Positions 1 to 9,369 are shown, counted from the first letter of the stretch. The stretch: DNA of 64,000 bases from Streptomyces marispadix (GCF_022524345.1 NZ_JAKWJU010000002.1:3782001-3846000); one strand, 5' to 3'. The notes: generated from the sequence alone by a model not told the origin. Translations and numbers: made by a program.

Positions 1-116
1 GAGCGGCACCGCGGATCACGTCGTCAGCGCCACTAGATTGAGGGCTACGAAGATACGGATTGCATGATTTGAACTGTGAATTCAGGACATAGGGACCGAG
101 AGGACACGGGGTCTGC

Positions 117-1211
117 ATGGAGCCTCGGGAGCTGTGGGAACGGCACACGGTGCTGGCGAGAGCCTTCTGCCAGAGCGACGAGGAGGTGCGTTCGGCGCAG
201 ACGACGCTCGACGACGCCCAGGCGAGCCGGGCCCGTTCCCTGGCGGCGTTCGCCGTGGTGGTCGGCAACGACAAGGCGGTCGCGGAGATGCTGGGCCTTC
301 CGGAGCGGGAGGTGCGGATCGCGAGGCGGACCGTAGGGCGTGAGGACGCCCGTTCACTCGCGGACGACCTGCTGATGCCGCCGCCGATCCATCAGCAGGC
401 CATGGCCGCACCGCACGACGAGAACGCACGGCAGGGCGACGCCGCGCACTCGCAGACGCACTCGCAGAACAAGGGACAGGCGCAAGCTCAGTCCCCGGCC
501 CAAGTGCCGGGCGGCGGCGAGCACTTGCAGGCCCCGGAGCAGGCGCCTGCCCAGTACCAGTCGGCGCAGGCCCAGCAGGCGCAGCAGCAGTCGGCTGCCC
601 ATGGCCAGGCACACGCTCAGCCCCAGGCTCAGCAGGCGCAGGCCCAGCAGCAGTCGCATCCTCAGCCCCAGAGCCAGCCGCAACCTCAGCCTTCGGCCCA
701 CTCCGCCCCGTACCAGACTCAGGCTCAGACCCAGGTCCAGGGTCAGGGCCAGTTGCACGGTCAGTACCACGGTCAGTCGCAGCACCTCGCGGCGCAGTCG
801 TACTACCAGCAGGAGCAGTACCAGCAGCCGCAGGAGCACTACCAGACCTACGACCACGCGCAGTTGCCCGACCACATGGGCTGGTCGCCGGTGCAGGACG
901 CGGTGCTCGTCGACGGCTGGCAGTCCGGCGTGGACCTGGAGATCCTCGCCCTCGAACTCGGCACCGATCTGCGGAGGTTGACGGCGCGGGCGCAGTATCT
1001 CTCCGCGCAGGGACGGCTGTTCGTCGCGCCGGAGGAGACGGGCCGGCAGGGCGGCAAGCACCGCAGGGAGACGGTCGCGCACCACTCGGGCATCCCCGCG
1101 CAGCAGATGAGTTCGCCCGGCGACATGCTGCTGCCGGACGGCCTGGTGCCGGACGGATACGGCGGGTACTGGGCGAACTGGAACGAGATGCTGCCCGCGC
1201 CGCAGGGCTGA
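117..1211 (+). CDS. Gln-rich hypothetical protein with putative DNA-binding ends
   Basis: Function not recognised. The 364-residue product has three parts. Residues 1-90 are helical and contain an HTH-like stretch (AVAEMLGLPEREVRIARR, about 54-71). Residues about 93-250 are a low-complexity segment dominated by Gln with Ala, His, Pro and Tyr. Residues about 263-310 are again folded (MGWSPVQDAVLVDGW...) and resemble a second small HTH or SANT-like unit. There is no signal peptide or membrane segment, so it should be cytoplasmic. The ATG at 117 follows a purine-rich stretch. The gene stands alone upstream of a DedA gene on the same strand, 170 bp away. A DNA-binding role is inference from the two helical ends. 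The reading frame is supported by strong GC3 bias and length. Confidence 0.75.
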   Translation: MEPRELWERHTVLARAFCQSDEEVRSAQTTLDDAQASRARSLAAFAVVVGNDKAVAEMLGLPEREVRIARRTVGREDARSLADDLLMPPPIHQQAMAAPHDENARQGDAAHSQTHSQNKGQAQAQSPAQVPGGGEHLQAPEQAPAQYQSAQAQQAQQQSAAHGQAHAQPQAQQAQAQQQSHPQPQSQPQPQPSAHSAPYQTQAQTQVQGQGQLHGQYHGQSQHLAAQSYYQQEQYQQPQEHYQTYDHAQLPDHMGWSPVQDAVLVDGWQSGVDLEILALELGTDLRRLTARAQYLSAQGRLFVAPEETGRQGGKHRRETVAHHSGIPAQQMSSPGDMLLPDGLVPDGYGGYWANWNEMLPAPQG

Positions 1212-1381
1212 CAGGCCCGGCGCCGCGCGGGGAGGCCGCGGGCCATACGTGTCGCTGGGGCCGTAGGCGGAATCGGACCGGGGAGGCGGGCGGCACGTCC
1301 CGGCCTCCCCGGGCGTTGATAGCGTGTACCACCCCCCGACGACCGCCGCCGGCGCGGTGCGCCTGATGAGGAGCCTGTGAC

Positions 1382-2107
1382 GTGACCGTCCAAGCGCTGG
1401 GCCCGAGTTGGCTCGACCCGGACTATCTGATCCAGACGTTCGGTCTGATCGGCATCCTGGTGATCGTCTTCGCGGAATCCGGCCTGCTGATCGGCTTCTT
1501 CCTGCCCGGTGACTCGCTGCTGTTCACCGCCGGACTGCTCGTCGCGACGGACCAGTATCTGCACTATCCGCTGTGGCTGGTCTGCATGCTGGTGGTGATC
1601 TCCGCCGTGCTCGGCGACCAGGCGGGCTATCTCTTCGGGCGCAAGGTCGGCCCGGCTCTGTTCAAGCGGCCCGACTCGCGGCTGTTCAAGCAGGAGAACG
1701 TGGAGAAGGCCCACGAGTTCTTCGAGAAGCACGGGCCGAAGTCGCTGGTGCTGGCGCGGTTCGTGCCCATCGTGCGGACGTTCACGCCGATCATCGCGGG
1801 CGTGAGCCGCATGCGGTACCGCTCCTTCCTGATCTTCAACGTCGTCGGCGGTGTGCTGTGGGGGGCGGGCGTCACCCTGCTCGGCGCTCTGCTGGGCCAG
1901 ATCGCGGCCGTACGGGAGAACATCGAGGCGATGCTCGTCGGCATCGTGCTGCTGTCCGTGACGCCGATCGCGGTGGAGTATCTGCGGGCCCGCAGGCGTA
2001 AGTCGCGCGAGCAGGCGGGGAACGGCGGGGACGGGCCGGGGCCGGTGCCGCCCGCGGGCGCCCCGGCGGAGGACGGCGGCCAGCGCGGTCGCCACGCGCG
2101 CCGCTGA
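1382..2107 (+). CDS. DedA family (SNARE-associated/VTT) membrane protein
   Basis: This 241-residue integral membrane protein belongs to the DedA superfamily, whose members act in membrane homeostasis and probably move lipid carriers across the membrane. Family marks are visible: an N-terminal re-entrant segment with FLPGDSLLFTAGLL (about 38-51), GRKVGPALF, and the conserved RFVPIVRTFTPIIAGVSRM block in the middle. Several hydrophobic segments follow, and the tail after about 205 is charged and Pro/Gly-rich. The GTG start at 1382 lies just after a GAGG-containing sequence. A TAGCGT -10-like box sits at 1320-1325. The gene converges on tctA, with a strong hairpin between them. Confidence 0.9.
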   Translation: MTVQALGPSWLDPDYLIQTFGLIGILVIVFAESGLLIGFFLPGDSLLFTAGLLVATDQYLHYPLWLVCMLVVISAVLGDQAGYLFGRKVGPALFKRPDSRLFKQENVEKAHEFFEKHGPKSLVLARFVPIVRTFTPIIAGVSRMRYRSFLIFNVVGGVLWGAGVTLLGALLGQIAAVRENIEAMLVGIVLLSVTPIAVEYLRARRRKSREQAGNGGDGPGPVPPAGAPAEDGGQRGRHARR

Positions 2108-2123
2108 GGCGTACTGCTTTACG

Positions 2124-2168
2124 CCCTTCTTGGCCTTCTTGGCCTTCTCGGCCTTCTCGGCCTTCTGT
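2124..2168. repeat. 9-bp tandem repeat, five degenerate copies
   Basis: Five head-to-tail copies of a 9-bp unit (GCCTTCTTG or GCCTTCTCG) lie just after the DedA stop. Read on the minus strand the unit would encode repeated Lys/Glu-Ala, but no credible gene covers it. The period of nine preserves a reading frame, so it may be a remnant of a Lys-Ala-rich tail. No function is evident. Confidence 0.7.
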
Positions 2169-2244
2169 GCGGGCTCTCCCTGCCCCGTGGGTCCGTGACT
2201 CCGCATACGGAGCCAGACGACGCGTAGGACTCGCATACGACCAA

Positions 2245-2283
2245 GCGCCCCGTCCGTCCGGTGTGAACCGGCGGACGGGGCGC
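2245..2283. terminator. Hairpin terminator between dedA-like gene and tctA
   Basis: GCGCCCCGTCCG (2245-2256) pairs perfectly with CGGACGGGGCGC (2272-2283). The stem continues inward with CCGGT/ACCGG around a GTGA loop, with one bulged base. It sits between two convergent genes and could stop transcription from both sides. There is no U-tract, as is usual in Streptomyces. Confidence 0.8.
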
Positions 2284-2342
2284 GGGCGTTGTGCCTCCGA
2301 TCAGGGGGCGGCGCAGGGGAGGCGGGCGGACCCGCCCCCCGC

Positions 2343-3944
2343 TCAGACCTTGGCGTCCTCCTTGCCCGGAGTACCGCTGTCCCCGCCCTCGTCGCCACCG
2401 TCGCTGTCACGGCCGCTGTCACCGTCCGGGCCTGCGGCCACCGCCGCTCCCCGCCCTTCCTCCCGTCCGCGTCCGGCCATGCGCCGCAGCCACGGCCATG
2501 CCAGCAGCAGCGCGATCACCACGTAGACGGTGACGGCGAACGGCGTGTTCACCAGGCCCGACACATGGCCGTCGCTGATCTGGAGCGCACGGCGCAACTG
2601 CTGCTCGGCGTTGGGCCCGAGGATGACGCCGATGATGGCCGGCAGCACCGGCAGTCCGAAGCGGCGCATCATCAGGCCGATGACGCCGATCACCAGCAGG
2701 ATCACCATGTCGACGGCTTCGCCGCCCACCGCGTACGCGCCGACCGCGGCGAAGAAGAGAATCCCCGCGTAGAGGTACGGCTGCGGAATGCGCAGCAGCT
2801 TCGCCCACACCGGCGCCAGCGGCAGGTTGAGCACGAGCAGCAGCACCATGCCGACGAAGAGGGAGGCGATCAGGCCCCACACCAGGTCCGGTTCGCGCTC
2901 GAAGAGCAGCGGGCCGGGCTGAATCCCGTACTGCTGGAACGCGGCGAGCATCACGGCCGCCACCGCGGTCGTGGGCAGGCCGAGCGTGAGCAGCGAGACC
3001 AGCGTTCCGGCGGCGGAGGCCGACGACGCCGACTCCGGGCCCGCTACGCCTTCGATGGCGCCCTTGCCGAACTCCTTCTTATGCCGGGACAGCCGCTTCT
3101 CGGTGACGTACGAGAGGAAGGTGGGGATCTCCGCGCCGCCGGCCGGTACCGCTCCGAAGGGGAAGCCGATGACCGGCCCCCGCAGCCACGGCTTCCAGGT
3201 GCGCCGCAGGTCGGAGCCGTCGAGCCAGGGACGTCCGACCGGTATCGACTCGCCAGCGGCGCGGTGCGCGTGCGCGGCGACCCACAGCGCCTCGCCGATG
3301 GCGAAGAGGCCCACGGCGACGATGACCACGTCGATGCCGTCGGAGAGCTGGAGGCTGCCGAAGGTGAGGCGCTGCTGGCCCGTCATCTGGTCGAGTCCTA
3401 CGAGGCCGATCGTCAGGCCGATCAGCAGTGCCGCGAAGCCGCGCACCCGGGAGCGCCCGAGTACGGACGTCACTGCGATGAAGGCCAGCACCATGATCGC
3501 GAAGTAGTCCGGGGCGCCGATGTCGACGGCGAGGGAGGCGACCGTCGGTGCCAGCGCCACCAGCAGGATCGTGCCGATCATGCCGCCCGCGAAGTGGCCG
3601 ATGGCCGCCGCCGCGAGGGCCTGCGCGCCACGGCCGGACTTCGCCATCGGATGGCCCTCGATCGCGGTGACGACGGCCGCGCTCTCACCGGGGGTGTTGA
3701 GCAGGATCGAGGTGGTGGAGCCGCCGAACATCCCGCCGTAGTAGATCCCGGCGAACATGATGAACGCGCCGACCGGGTCCAGCCCGTAGGTCACCGGCAG
3801 CAGCAGCGCCACGGCCATGGCCGGGCCGATGCCGGGCAGCACGCCGATCGCGGTGCCCAGCAGCACGCCGACCGCGGCCCACAGCAGATTGAGCGGCGTC
3901 AGCGCGGTGCCGAAGCCGTCGAGCAGGGAGGAGAGGGATTCCAT
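2343..3944 (-). CDS. tctA: Tripartite tricarboxylate transporter, large permease (TctA)
   Basis: Large membrane subunit of a TTT-family transporter, the secondary system that takes up carboxylates such as citrate with a periplasmic-type binding protein. The 533-residue product starts [10 protein letters not shown] and has about 11-12 hydrophobic segments. The TctA hallmark [17 protein letters not shown] is at about 39-55, and [19 protein letters not shown] is another conserved block. The C-terminus is a hydrophilic Gly/Asp tail. The ATG at 3944 lies 2 bp after the tctB stop, so the two are translationally coupled. It is last in a tctC-tctB-tctA operon, ends at the 2245-2283 hairpin, and no tctDE-type two-component genes are adjacent. 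Substrate cannot be told from sequence. Confidence 0.95.
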   Translation of the reverse strand: MESLSSLLDGFGTALTPLNLLWAAVGVLLGTAIGVLPGIGPAMAVALLLPVTYGLDPVGAFIMFAGIYYGGMFGGSTTSILLNTPGESAAVVTAIEGHPMAKSGRGAQALAAAAIGHFAGGMIGTILLVALAPTVASLAVDIGAPDYFAIMVLAFIAVTSVLGRSRVRGFAALLIGLTIGLVGLDQMTGQQRLTFGSLQLSDGIDVVIVAVGLFAIGEALWVAAHAHRAAGESIPVGRPWLDGSDLRRTWKPWLRGPVIGFPFGAVPAGGAEIPTFLSYVTEKRLSRHKKEFGKGAIEGVAGPESASSASAAGTLVSLLTLGLPTTAVAAVMLAAFQQYGIQPGPLLFEREPDLVWGLIASLFVGMVLLLVLNLPLAPVWAKLLRIPQPYLYAGILFFAAVGAYAVGGEAVDMVILLVIGVIGLMMRRFGLPVLPAIIGVILGPNAEQQLRRALQISDGHVSGLVNTPFAVTVYVVIALLLAWPWLRRMAGRGREEGRGAAVAAGPDGDSGRDSDGGDEGGDSGTPGKEDAKV

Positions 3945-3946
3945 CG

Positions 3947-4546
3947 TCACAGCACCCCCATCAGCGGTCCGCCGGGCAGGGGCACGCCCAGCAGGGTGTT
4001 GAAGGCCGCGAAGGTGGCCATGGACAGTACGGCCGCGATCAGCGGATCGCGGGCGGCGTTTCGGCTGCCGAGCGCGTACGCGGAGCCCCAGAAGAGCAGC
4101 GCGCCCGTGATCGGGAAGCCGAGGGGCTCGATGAGGGCCGCCGAGGCGAGGAAGATCCCGGCAAGCAGGGCGACGGTGCGCCAGTCGGCGGGCTCGGCTC
4201 CGGCATCCGCGCCGTCGTCGCCTTCGCCGCGTCCGCCGCGCAGTACGTCGACGGCGAGCGCGACCGCGACGAGGAGCAGCGCGACACCGACGACGAGCGG
4301 CACGGTCCTGGGGCCGACGGGGCCGCGCTGGCCCGCGACGGTCTCCATGGTGAGCGTGTCGCTCAGTACCAGCACGCCCACGACCAACAGCAGGACGCTG
4401 ACGCCGAGTTCGGAGCGACCGCGCAGCCGCTCGCGCCAACTGCCCGGCGACGGCGAGGGATCGGGGGAGGCGCCGGTCGTGCCGCCGGTCGTGCCGCCCG
4501 ATGCGGCGGAGGCTCCGGAGGCGTCCGTCGTGGGTTCGGTGCTCAC
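3947..4546 (-). CDS. tctB: Tripartite tricarboxylate transporter, small permease (TctB)
   Basis: Small membrane subunit of the TTT transporter. The 199-residue protein has a Ser/Thr/Gly-rich cytoplasmic start (to about residue 35), then four hydrophobic segments separated by a charged Arg/Gly/Glu/Asp loop near residues 105-125. This is the topology expected for TctB, a family poorly conserved in sequence. Identification rests largely on topology and its place between tctC and tctA. The GTG start overlaps the tctC stop as GTGA, and the stop lies 2 bp before tctA. Confidence 0.88.
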   Translation of the reverse strand: MSTEPTTDASGASAASGGTTGGTTGASPDPSPSPGSWRERLRGRSELGVSVLLLVVGVLVLSDTLTMETVAGQRGPVGPRTVPLVVGVALLLVAVALAVDVLRGGRGEGDDGADAGAEPADWRTVALLAGIFLASAALIEPLGFPITGALLFWGSAYALGSRNAARDPLIAAVLSMATFAAFNTLLGVPLPGGPLMGVL

Positions 4547-5535
4547 TTGCCCACCTCCTTCAGGACGGACTCGACACGGTCGTCCTGCGCTTCGAGGAAC
4601 CGCCCGTACTTCTCACCGGTGAGATAGGCGTCGTCCCAGCCGTTGCGCTTGAGGGACTTCTTCCACTGGGGGCTGCGGTGCAGCTCGTCGAAGAAGTGGA
4701 CGAGCTTGGCGCGCTTCGCCTCGGAGAGGCCGGGCGGCGCCATGATGCCGCGCCAGTTGGTGAACTCCACGTTCATGCCCGCCTCCTTGAGGGTCGGGGC
4801 GTCGAAGCCCTCGATGCGCTTCTTGCCGGTGACGGCGAGCAGGCGCAGTTCTCCGGACTTGATCTGGTCGCGGTACTCGCTGATGCCGGAGATGCCGAAG
4901 GCGACCTTGCCGCCGAGCACCGAGGCGAGCAGTTCGCCGCCGCCGTCGAAGGGCACGTAGTTGACGGACTTGGGCTCGATGCCCGCGTCCCTCGCCATCA
5001 GCATCGGTGCCAGATGGTCGGGGCCGCCCGCCGAGGAGCCGCCGCCCACGGGCAGCGAGCCGGGCTTCTTCTTCCAGTCCTTAAGAAGCTGCTCGAACGT
5101 CTTGTACTTGGACTTCTTGGAGACCACCACGATGTCCGGCTCCTCCACCGTGCGTGCGATCGGCGTCGCGTCCGCGAGCGTGGAGGGCGAGTCGTTGGTA
5201 CGTACGGCACCGACCACGCCGAGGCCCATCGACATCGCGAGCTTGCCGTTGCCGCGCTCGTTGACCAGGCGGGTCAGGCCGACGGTGCCGCCCGCGCCGG
5301 GCAGGTTGTACACCTCGATGTTGTGGTTGAGCCCGGCGTCCTCGGCGTCCTTGGCGGCGGTACGCGCGGTGATGTCGTAGCCGCCGCCCGGGGTGTTGGG
5401 AACCATGAACTTCAGCCCGGGGATGTTCGTCCCCGTCGCGGCGCCGCTGCCCGTGGTGATCAGCGGGGGGCCGATCAGTACGAGCAGCGTCGCCCCGAGA
5501 AGTGACAGAAGGGTGCGCTGGCGCACGCGGGGCAC
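4543..5535 (-). CDS. tctC: Tripartite tricarboxylate transporter substrate-binding protein (TctC)
   Basis: Extracytoplasmic solute receptor of the TTT system (Bug/TctC family). I place the start at GTG 5535 because GAAAGG lies 4-9 bases upstream and the product (330 residues) then has the family's usual length and a signal peptide ([20 protein letters not shown]). A longer reading from 5640 would translate an upstream DNA repeat. After the signal come [16 protein letters not shown], the typical first binding-loop region, and [19 protein letters not shown], typical of the second lobe. No lipobox Cys is seen, so anchoring is unclear. It is the first gene of tctCBA, and the stop overlaps the tctB start. 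Confidence 0.9.
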   Translation of the reverse strand: MPRVRQRTLLSLLGATLLVLIGPPLITTGSGAATGTNIPGLKFMVPNTPGGGYDITARTAAKDAEDAGLNHNIEVYNLPGAGGTVGLTRLVNERGNGKLAMSMGLGVVGAVRTNDSPSTLADATPIARTVEEPDIVVVSKKSKYKTFEQLLKDWKKKPGSLPVGGGSSAGGPDHLAPMLMARDAGIEPKSVNYVPFDGGGELLASVLGGKVAFGISGISEYRDQIKSGELRLLAVTGKKRIEGFDAPTLKEAGMNVEFTNWRGIMAPPGLSEAKRAKLVHFFDELHRSPQWKKSLKRNGWDDAYLTGEKYGRFLEAQDDRVESVLKEVGK

Positions 5536-5545
5536 CGCCTTTCGT

Positions 5546-5590
5546 TGAGTGAGCTGAGCGTGAGTGAGCTGAGCGTGAGTGAGCTGAGCG
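5546..5590. repeat. Three perfect 15-bp tandem repeats before tctC
   Basis: TGAGTGAGCTGAGCG occurs three times with no mismatch (5546-5560, 5561-5575, 5576-5590). The array ends 11 bases upstream of the chosen tctC start, so it lies in the leader next to the ribosome-binding site. It could be an operator array or an expansion-prone repeat. The rest of 5591-5870, between the divergent tctC and DUF389 genes, shows no gene. Confidence 0.8.
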
Positions 5591-5870
5591 GGGGTCGAAG
5601 TCGGCGTGAGTGAGGTCAGGCTGGGGGGGACGGGCCACATGGTGCACGGGGTACGCGGCGGTTTCGCCCCCTGTGCGCGAATGAACTTAATGGTCGTTGT
5701 GTTCGTTGTGTTCACAAGGCCACATAGGGGTGGGCGGGGAGGCCGTCGGCGGTGCGGTGGTCGCCGAACGAGCCGCCGCCGACGGGTAGTCGGGGTGCGC
5801 CTGGCGCGCAGGGCGCCCAAGGCGGGCGGCCCGAGCGCGGGCCGCGCGACGGCACGTCTAGTCTTTCGCC

Positions 5871-6818
5871 ATGCTTCATCTGCGGCTGATCGTCCCGTCG
5901 TCGCGTACCGGCGAGGTCACGACCCTCCTGGACTCCACCGTCGGCACCGCCCATCTCGTAGTGCTGCCTGGAGCGGCCCGCGACCCGGAGGGCGACGTGG
6001 TGATGTGCGACGTCGCGAGGGAGGCCGCCGACGAGCTGATCTCGGGGCTGCGCGGCCTCGGCCTCGACGAGCACGGTGCGATCTCCGTGGAGGACATCGA
6101 CCTCTCGCTGTCGGACCGCGGCCACCAGGCCGAGGTCGACGCCCCCGGTGAGGGCGTCGACGCGGTGCTGTGGGAGTCGCTGGCCGACGCCACACACGAG
6201 GAGTCGCGGCTGTCGGTCACGTATCTGGCGTTCCTCGTGGTGGCGACGATGCTCGCCGCGTGCGGCGTGATGCTCGACAGCGCGATCCTCATCGTCGGGG
6301 CGATGGCCGTGGGGCCGGAGTTCGGGCCGCTCGCCGGGGTTTGCACCGCGCTCGTACACCGGGTGCCGCGTCTCGCGCTGCGGTCGCTGACCGCGCTGGT
6401 GATCGGCTTCCCGCTGGCGATGCTCGCGACGGGCGGCTTCACCGTACTGATGGACGCACTGGGCCTGTTCAGCAAGAAGATGTACGAACAGCCGCACCCC
6501 GTCAGCGAGTTCGTATGGCAGCCGGACCTGATGTCGTTCGTGGTGGCCGCGCTGGCGGGCATCGCGGGGATGCTCTCGCTGACGTCCTCGAAGTCCGGTG
6601 CGCTGGTGGGCGTGGCGATCTCGGTGACGACGGTGCCCGCGGCGGCCGACGCGGCGATGGCCCTGAGCTACGGCGATTTCCACGCGACGTCGGGATCGGC
6701 GCAGCAGCTCGGTGTGAACCTGCTCGGCATCCTCGTCGCGGGCACGCTGACGCTGCTGGGGCAGAAGGCGTTCTGGAGCTGGAAGCGGCGGCGTCCGGCG
6801 CGTGCGGCGAAGGCGTAA
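5871..6818 (+). CDS. DUF389 domain membrane protein
   Basis: A 315-residue member of the DUF389 family. The first 100 residues are soluble and ferredoxin-like in pattern (MLHLRLIVPSSRTGEVTTLL). They are followed by paired hydrophobic segments with the family block DSAILIVGAMAVGPEFGPL at about 139-157. The C-terminal half has about four more membrane spans. Function is unknown for the family, and an envelope or transport-related role is only inferred. The gene stands alone and diverges from tctC. It is followed by a repeat-rich spacer and a strong convergent terminator. Confidence 0.9.
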   Translation: MLHLRLIVPSSRTGEVTTLLDSTVGTAHLVVLPGAARDPEGDVVMCDVAREAADELISGLRGLGLDEHGAISVEDIDLSLSDRGHQAEVDAPGEGVDAVLWESLADATHEESRLSVTYLAFLVVATMLAACGVMLDSAILIVGAMAVGPEFGPLAGVCTALVHRVPRLALRSLTALVIGFPLAMLATGGFTVLMDALGLFSKKMYEQPHPVSEFVWQPDLMSFVVAALAGIAGMLSLTSSKSGALVGVAISVTTVPAAADAAMALSYGDFHATSGSAQQLGVNLLGILVAGTLTLLGQKAFWSWKRRRPARAAKA

Positions 6819-6856
6819 GACCCGCAAGGTGTAAGGCCGTTCGCACAGGGCCGTTC

Positions 6857-6962
6857 CAAGGCCGCTTTCGCGCAGGGCCGTTCTGGCGGAGGTCCGTTCT
6901 GCACAGGGCGGTCTCCGCGCTGGGCCGCTTTCGCCCAAGGCCGCTTTCGCGCAGGGCCGTTC
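6857..6962. repeat. 27-bp direct repeat in the spacer after DUF389
   Basis: CAAGGCCGCTTTCGCGCAGG followed by GCCGTTC is present identically at 6857-6883 and 6936-6962, start-to-start distance 79 bp. Degenerate copies of the GGCCG(C/T)TTC core fill the space between. The 375-bp spacer 6819-7193 holds this repeat and the terminator but no supportable gene. Confidence 0.8.
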
Positions 6963-7055
6963 GGTGCTCGCGGCGGGCCGCTCATACGGAAAGCCGTTCC
7001 CACGGGGCGAGTTGACGCCCGGTCCGGATCAGCGGCGGCCATGGACCGGACACGA

Positions 7056-7092
7056 CAGCGCCCCGCCACGGCGATGCCGTGACGGGGCGCTG
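7056..7092. terminator. Bidirectional hairpin terminator, DUF389 / BCCT
   Basis: A 17-bp stem (7056-7072 with 7076-7092, arms CAGCGCCCCGCCACGGC and GCCGTGACGGGGCGCTG) has a single C-A mismatch and a GAT loop. It lies between convergent genes and can end both transcripts. Confidence 0.85.
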
Positions 7093-7193
7093 CCTCCAAG
7101 TGCCCTGCCGGACCGGCTCGGGGGCTCGGCCCGTGCATGTCGCACGTCGGCTGGATCGTACGGGCCCCGATGGGTCGCCGTACGGTGCCGGGC

Positions 7194-8945
7194 TCAGTCC
7201 CTGTACAGGCTGTCTGTGCCCTCCCCGTCGGAGCCCTTGGCCGAACCGCCGTTCGTCGAGGCGCCGTTGGTGGGACCGATGAGGATCTCGTACTCGCCGC
7301 CGTACTGCTCGTGACCGGCGATGACGGCCGACTCGATGGCCTCGTCGCCGCGTTCGCCGACGACGATGAGCCGGTCGCGGCGGAGATCCCTCGTCATCGC
7401 GATGCACATGCCGACCATCACGATCGTGAACGGCACCGCCACCAGAATCGTCAGATTCTTCAGGCCATTGAGCGCCGTCGCCCCTCCGCCGCCGATCAGC
7501 AGCATGATCGCGGCGACCGCACCCGTCAGCACACCCCAGACGATGACGACGTTGCGGCTCGGCTCCAGGGTGCCCTTCTGCGAGAGCGTCCCCATCACGA
7601 TGGACGCGGCGTCGGCGCCCGAGACGAAGAAGATCCCGACGAGGATCATCACGATCAGGCTGGTGACGGACGCGATCGGGTACTCGCGCAGCACCGCGAA
7701 GAGCTGCCCCTCCGCCGTCGACTCGTCCGTGATCTTGGCTCCGCCGCGCTCCAGGCTGATGGCCGCGCCACCGAAGATCGCGAACCAGATGAGGCTCACG
7801 ACGCTCGGCACGAGGATCACTCCGCCGACGAACTGACGGATCGTACGGCCGCGGCTGATGCGCGCGATGAACATGCCGACGAAGGGCGTCCAGGAGATCC
7901 ACCACGCCCAGTAGAAGACCGTCCACGCCGACAGCCAGTCGGCCACGCCCTTGCCCGCGGTGTCGTCCGTACGGGCGGCCATCTGCGGCAGGTCGCCGAT
8001 GAACGAACCGACCGATGTGGGCAGCAGGTTGAGCATCAGGATCGTCGGACCGACGACGAAGACGAAGACGACCAGCAGACCGGCCAGCACCATGTTGATG
8101 TTGGACAGCCACTGGATGCCCTTCTCGACACCCGAGACCGCGGACGCCACGAACGCGGCGGTCAGCACCGCGATGATGACCACCAGGATCGGAGTACCCA
8201 CGTCGGAGGCCCAGTCGACCTCCTTGACGCCGCTGCCGATCTGGAGGGCGCCGAGGCCCAGCGAGGCAGCGGACCCGAAGAGAGTCGCGAAGATGGCCAG
8301 GATGTCGATGACGCGTCCGAACGCGCCGTTGGCGTTCTTCTCACCGATGAGCGGCGTGAAGACCGCGCTGATGGTCTGACGACGGCCGCGCCTGAAGCAG
8401 CTGTAGGCGATGGCGAGTCCGACGACCGCGTAGATCGCCCACGGATACAGGGTCCAGTGGAAGAGCGTCGTCGCCATCGCCGTCTCCATGCGCTCCGGCG
8501 CGCTGCCGCCGGTACCGGGCGGCGGGTCGGCGAAGTGCGTGAGCGGCTCGTTCACGCCGTAGAACATCAGGCCGATGCCCATGCCCGCGCTGAACATCAT
8601 CGCGACCCAGGACACGGTCCGGAACTCGGGCTCCTCGCCCTCCTTGCCGAGGGTGATCTTCCCGTAACGGCTGAAGGCCAGCCAGAGCGAGAAGACGACG
8701 AAACCCGAGGCGGCGAGCACGAAGGCCCAACCGCCGTTGTGCATGGTGCTGTTGAGCATCGTGGTCGCGACGCTGTCGAGCGAGTCGGTGGCCACCGCCC
8801 CCCAGACCACGAAGGCCAGGGTCAGCAGGGCCGTGACTCCGAAGACCACCTTGTCGGTCTGAGGCGTAAGCGCCGCCTTCGGACCGCCGGAACCGCCGCC
8901 TGGCGGCTCGCCTGTGTCGTTCTGTTCCACCCGTTTATCCGGCAC
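7194..8945 (-). CDS. BCCT family betaine/choline/carnitine transporter
   Basis: Sodium- or proton-coupled importer of quaternary amines, used for osmoprotection. The 583-residue protein has 12 predicted membrane segments and the family motifs. SAGMGIGLMFYGVNEP contains the Gly-rich stretch of the first pseudo-repeat, and WTVFYWAWWISWTPFVGMFI with RISRGRTIRQF is the BCCT signature with the aromatic box. The N-terminus is Gly/Pro-rich and cytoplasmic. The C-terminal tail is about 70 residues, Gly/Ser-rich at its end, and could hold an osmosensing element. The GTG start at 8945 has GAAAGG about 8 bases upstream. Exact substrate is not determinable. A separate OpuC-type system at 34-39 kb has a related role. 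Confidence 0.95.
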   Translation of the reverse strand: MPDKRVEQNDTGEPPGGGSGGPKAALTPQTDKVVFGVTALLTLAFVVWGAVATDSLDSVATTMLNSTMHNGGWAFVLAASGFVVFSLWLAFSRYGKITLGKEGEEPEFRTVSWVAMMFSAGMGIGLMFYGVNEPLTHFADPPPGTGGSAPERMETAMATTLFHWTLYPWAIYAVVGLAIAYSCFRRGRRQTISAVFTPLIGEKNANGAFGRVIDILAIFATLFGSAASLGLGALQIGSGVKEVDWASDVGTPILVVIIAVLTAAFVASAVSGVEKGIQWLSNINMVLAGLLVVFVFVVGPTILMLNLLPTSVGSFIGDLPQMAARTDDTAGKGVADWLSAWTVFYWAWWISWTPFVGMFIARISRGRTIRQFVGGVILVPSVVSLIWFAIFGGAAISLERGGAKITDESTAEGQLFAVLREYPIASVTSLIVMILVGIFFVSGADAASIVMGTLSQKGTLEPSRNVVIVWGVLTGAVAAIMLLIGGGGATALNGLKNLTILVAVPFTIVMVGMCIAMTRDLRRDRLIVVGERGDEAIESAVIAGHEQYGGEYEILIGPTNGASTNGGSAKGSDGEGTDSLYRD

Positions 8946-9029
8946 GCTGTGGACCTTTCATTCTGGTTCAGATCGGGAAGCAGCTACCCGACATCCTGAT
9001 CAGCATGCCGTTCGCGTATCCGTTTGTCT

Positions 9030-9236
9030 TCAGCTCCGTACGACCAGTGACGCCAGCAGTTCCCCGGTGGCCGCGGCCACCCGGTCCACTGCCTTCTCGA
9101 AGGCCTCTGCGTTGTGTGCCGCGGGGTGCCGGAAGCCGGACACCTTGCGTACGTACTGGAGGGCCGCGGCCCTCATGTCGTCCTCGGTGACGTCGTCGGA
9201 GTAGGGCGGCCTGAGTGTCTTGATGTTTCTGCACAT
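9030..9236 (-). CDS. DUF2277 domain-containing protein
   Basis: A complete 68-residue protein of the DUF2277 family, recognised from its opening MCRNIKTLRPPYSDDVTEDD, the middle block AAALQYVRKVSGFRHPAAHN, and the closing helix AAATGELLASL. Function is unknown; the small helical fold and conserved first-position Cys-Arg-Asn are characteristic. It lies between the BCCT gene and the MreB-like gene, all on the minus strand but with spacers too long to prove one operon. Confidence 0.9.
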   Translation of the reverse strand: MCRNIKTLRPPYSDDVTEDDMRAAALQYVRKVSGFRHPAAHNAEAFEKAVDRVAAATGELLASLVVRS

Positions 9237-9369
9237 ACTCCGACGCTACGTCGGCACGGGCCGCGGGGGCACTGCGCTGACGGCGGGAGCTGAGCGAAGC
9301 CACATGGGGCCTGCGGTCGCGGGGCTCGCGGTCGCGGGACCCGGAGGCACGGGCTCGGAGGCGCGGGCG

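Noticed and set aside
82..1332. Long minus-strand frame opposite the Gln-rich gene (416 codons)
   Set aside because: Arg/Pro/Ala-rich translation typical of antisense shadow frames in GC-rich DNA; the plus frame has structured ends and proper codon bias.
2289..4622. 777-codon plus-strand frame over tctA/tctB
   Set aside because: His/Asp/Gln/Arg-rich shadow without any domain; the minus strand encodes clear TctA and TctB.
7137..8999. 620-codon plus-strand frame opposite the BCCT gene
   Set aside because: Composition is that of an antisense shadow; BCCT motifs on the minus strand are unambiguous.
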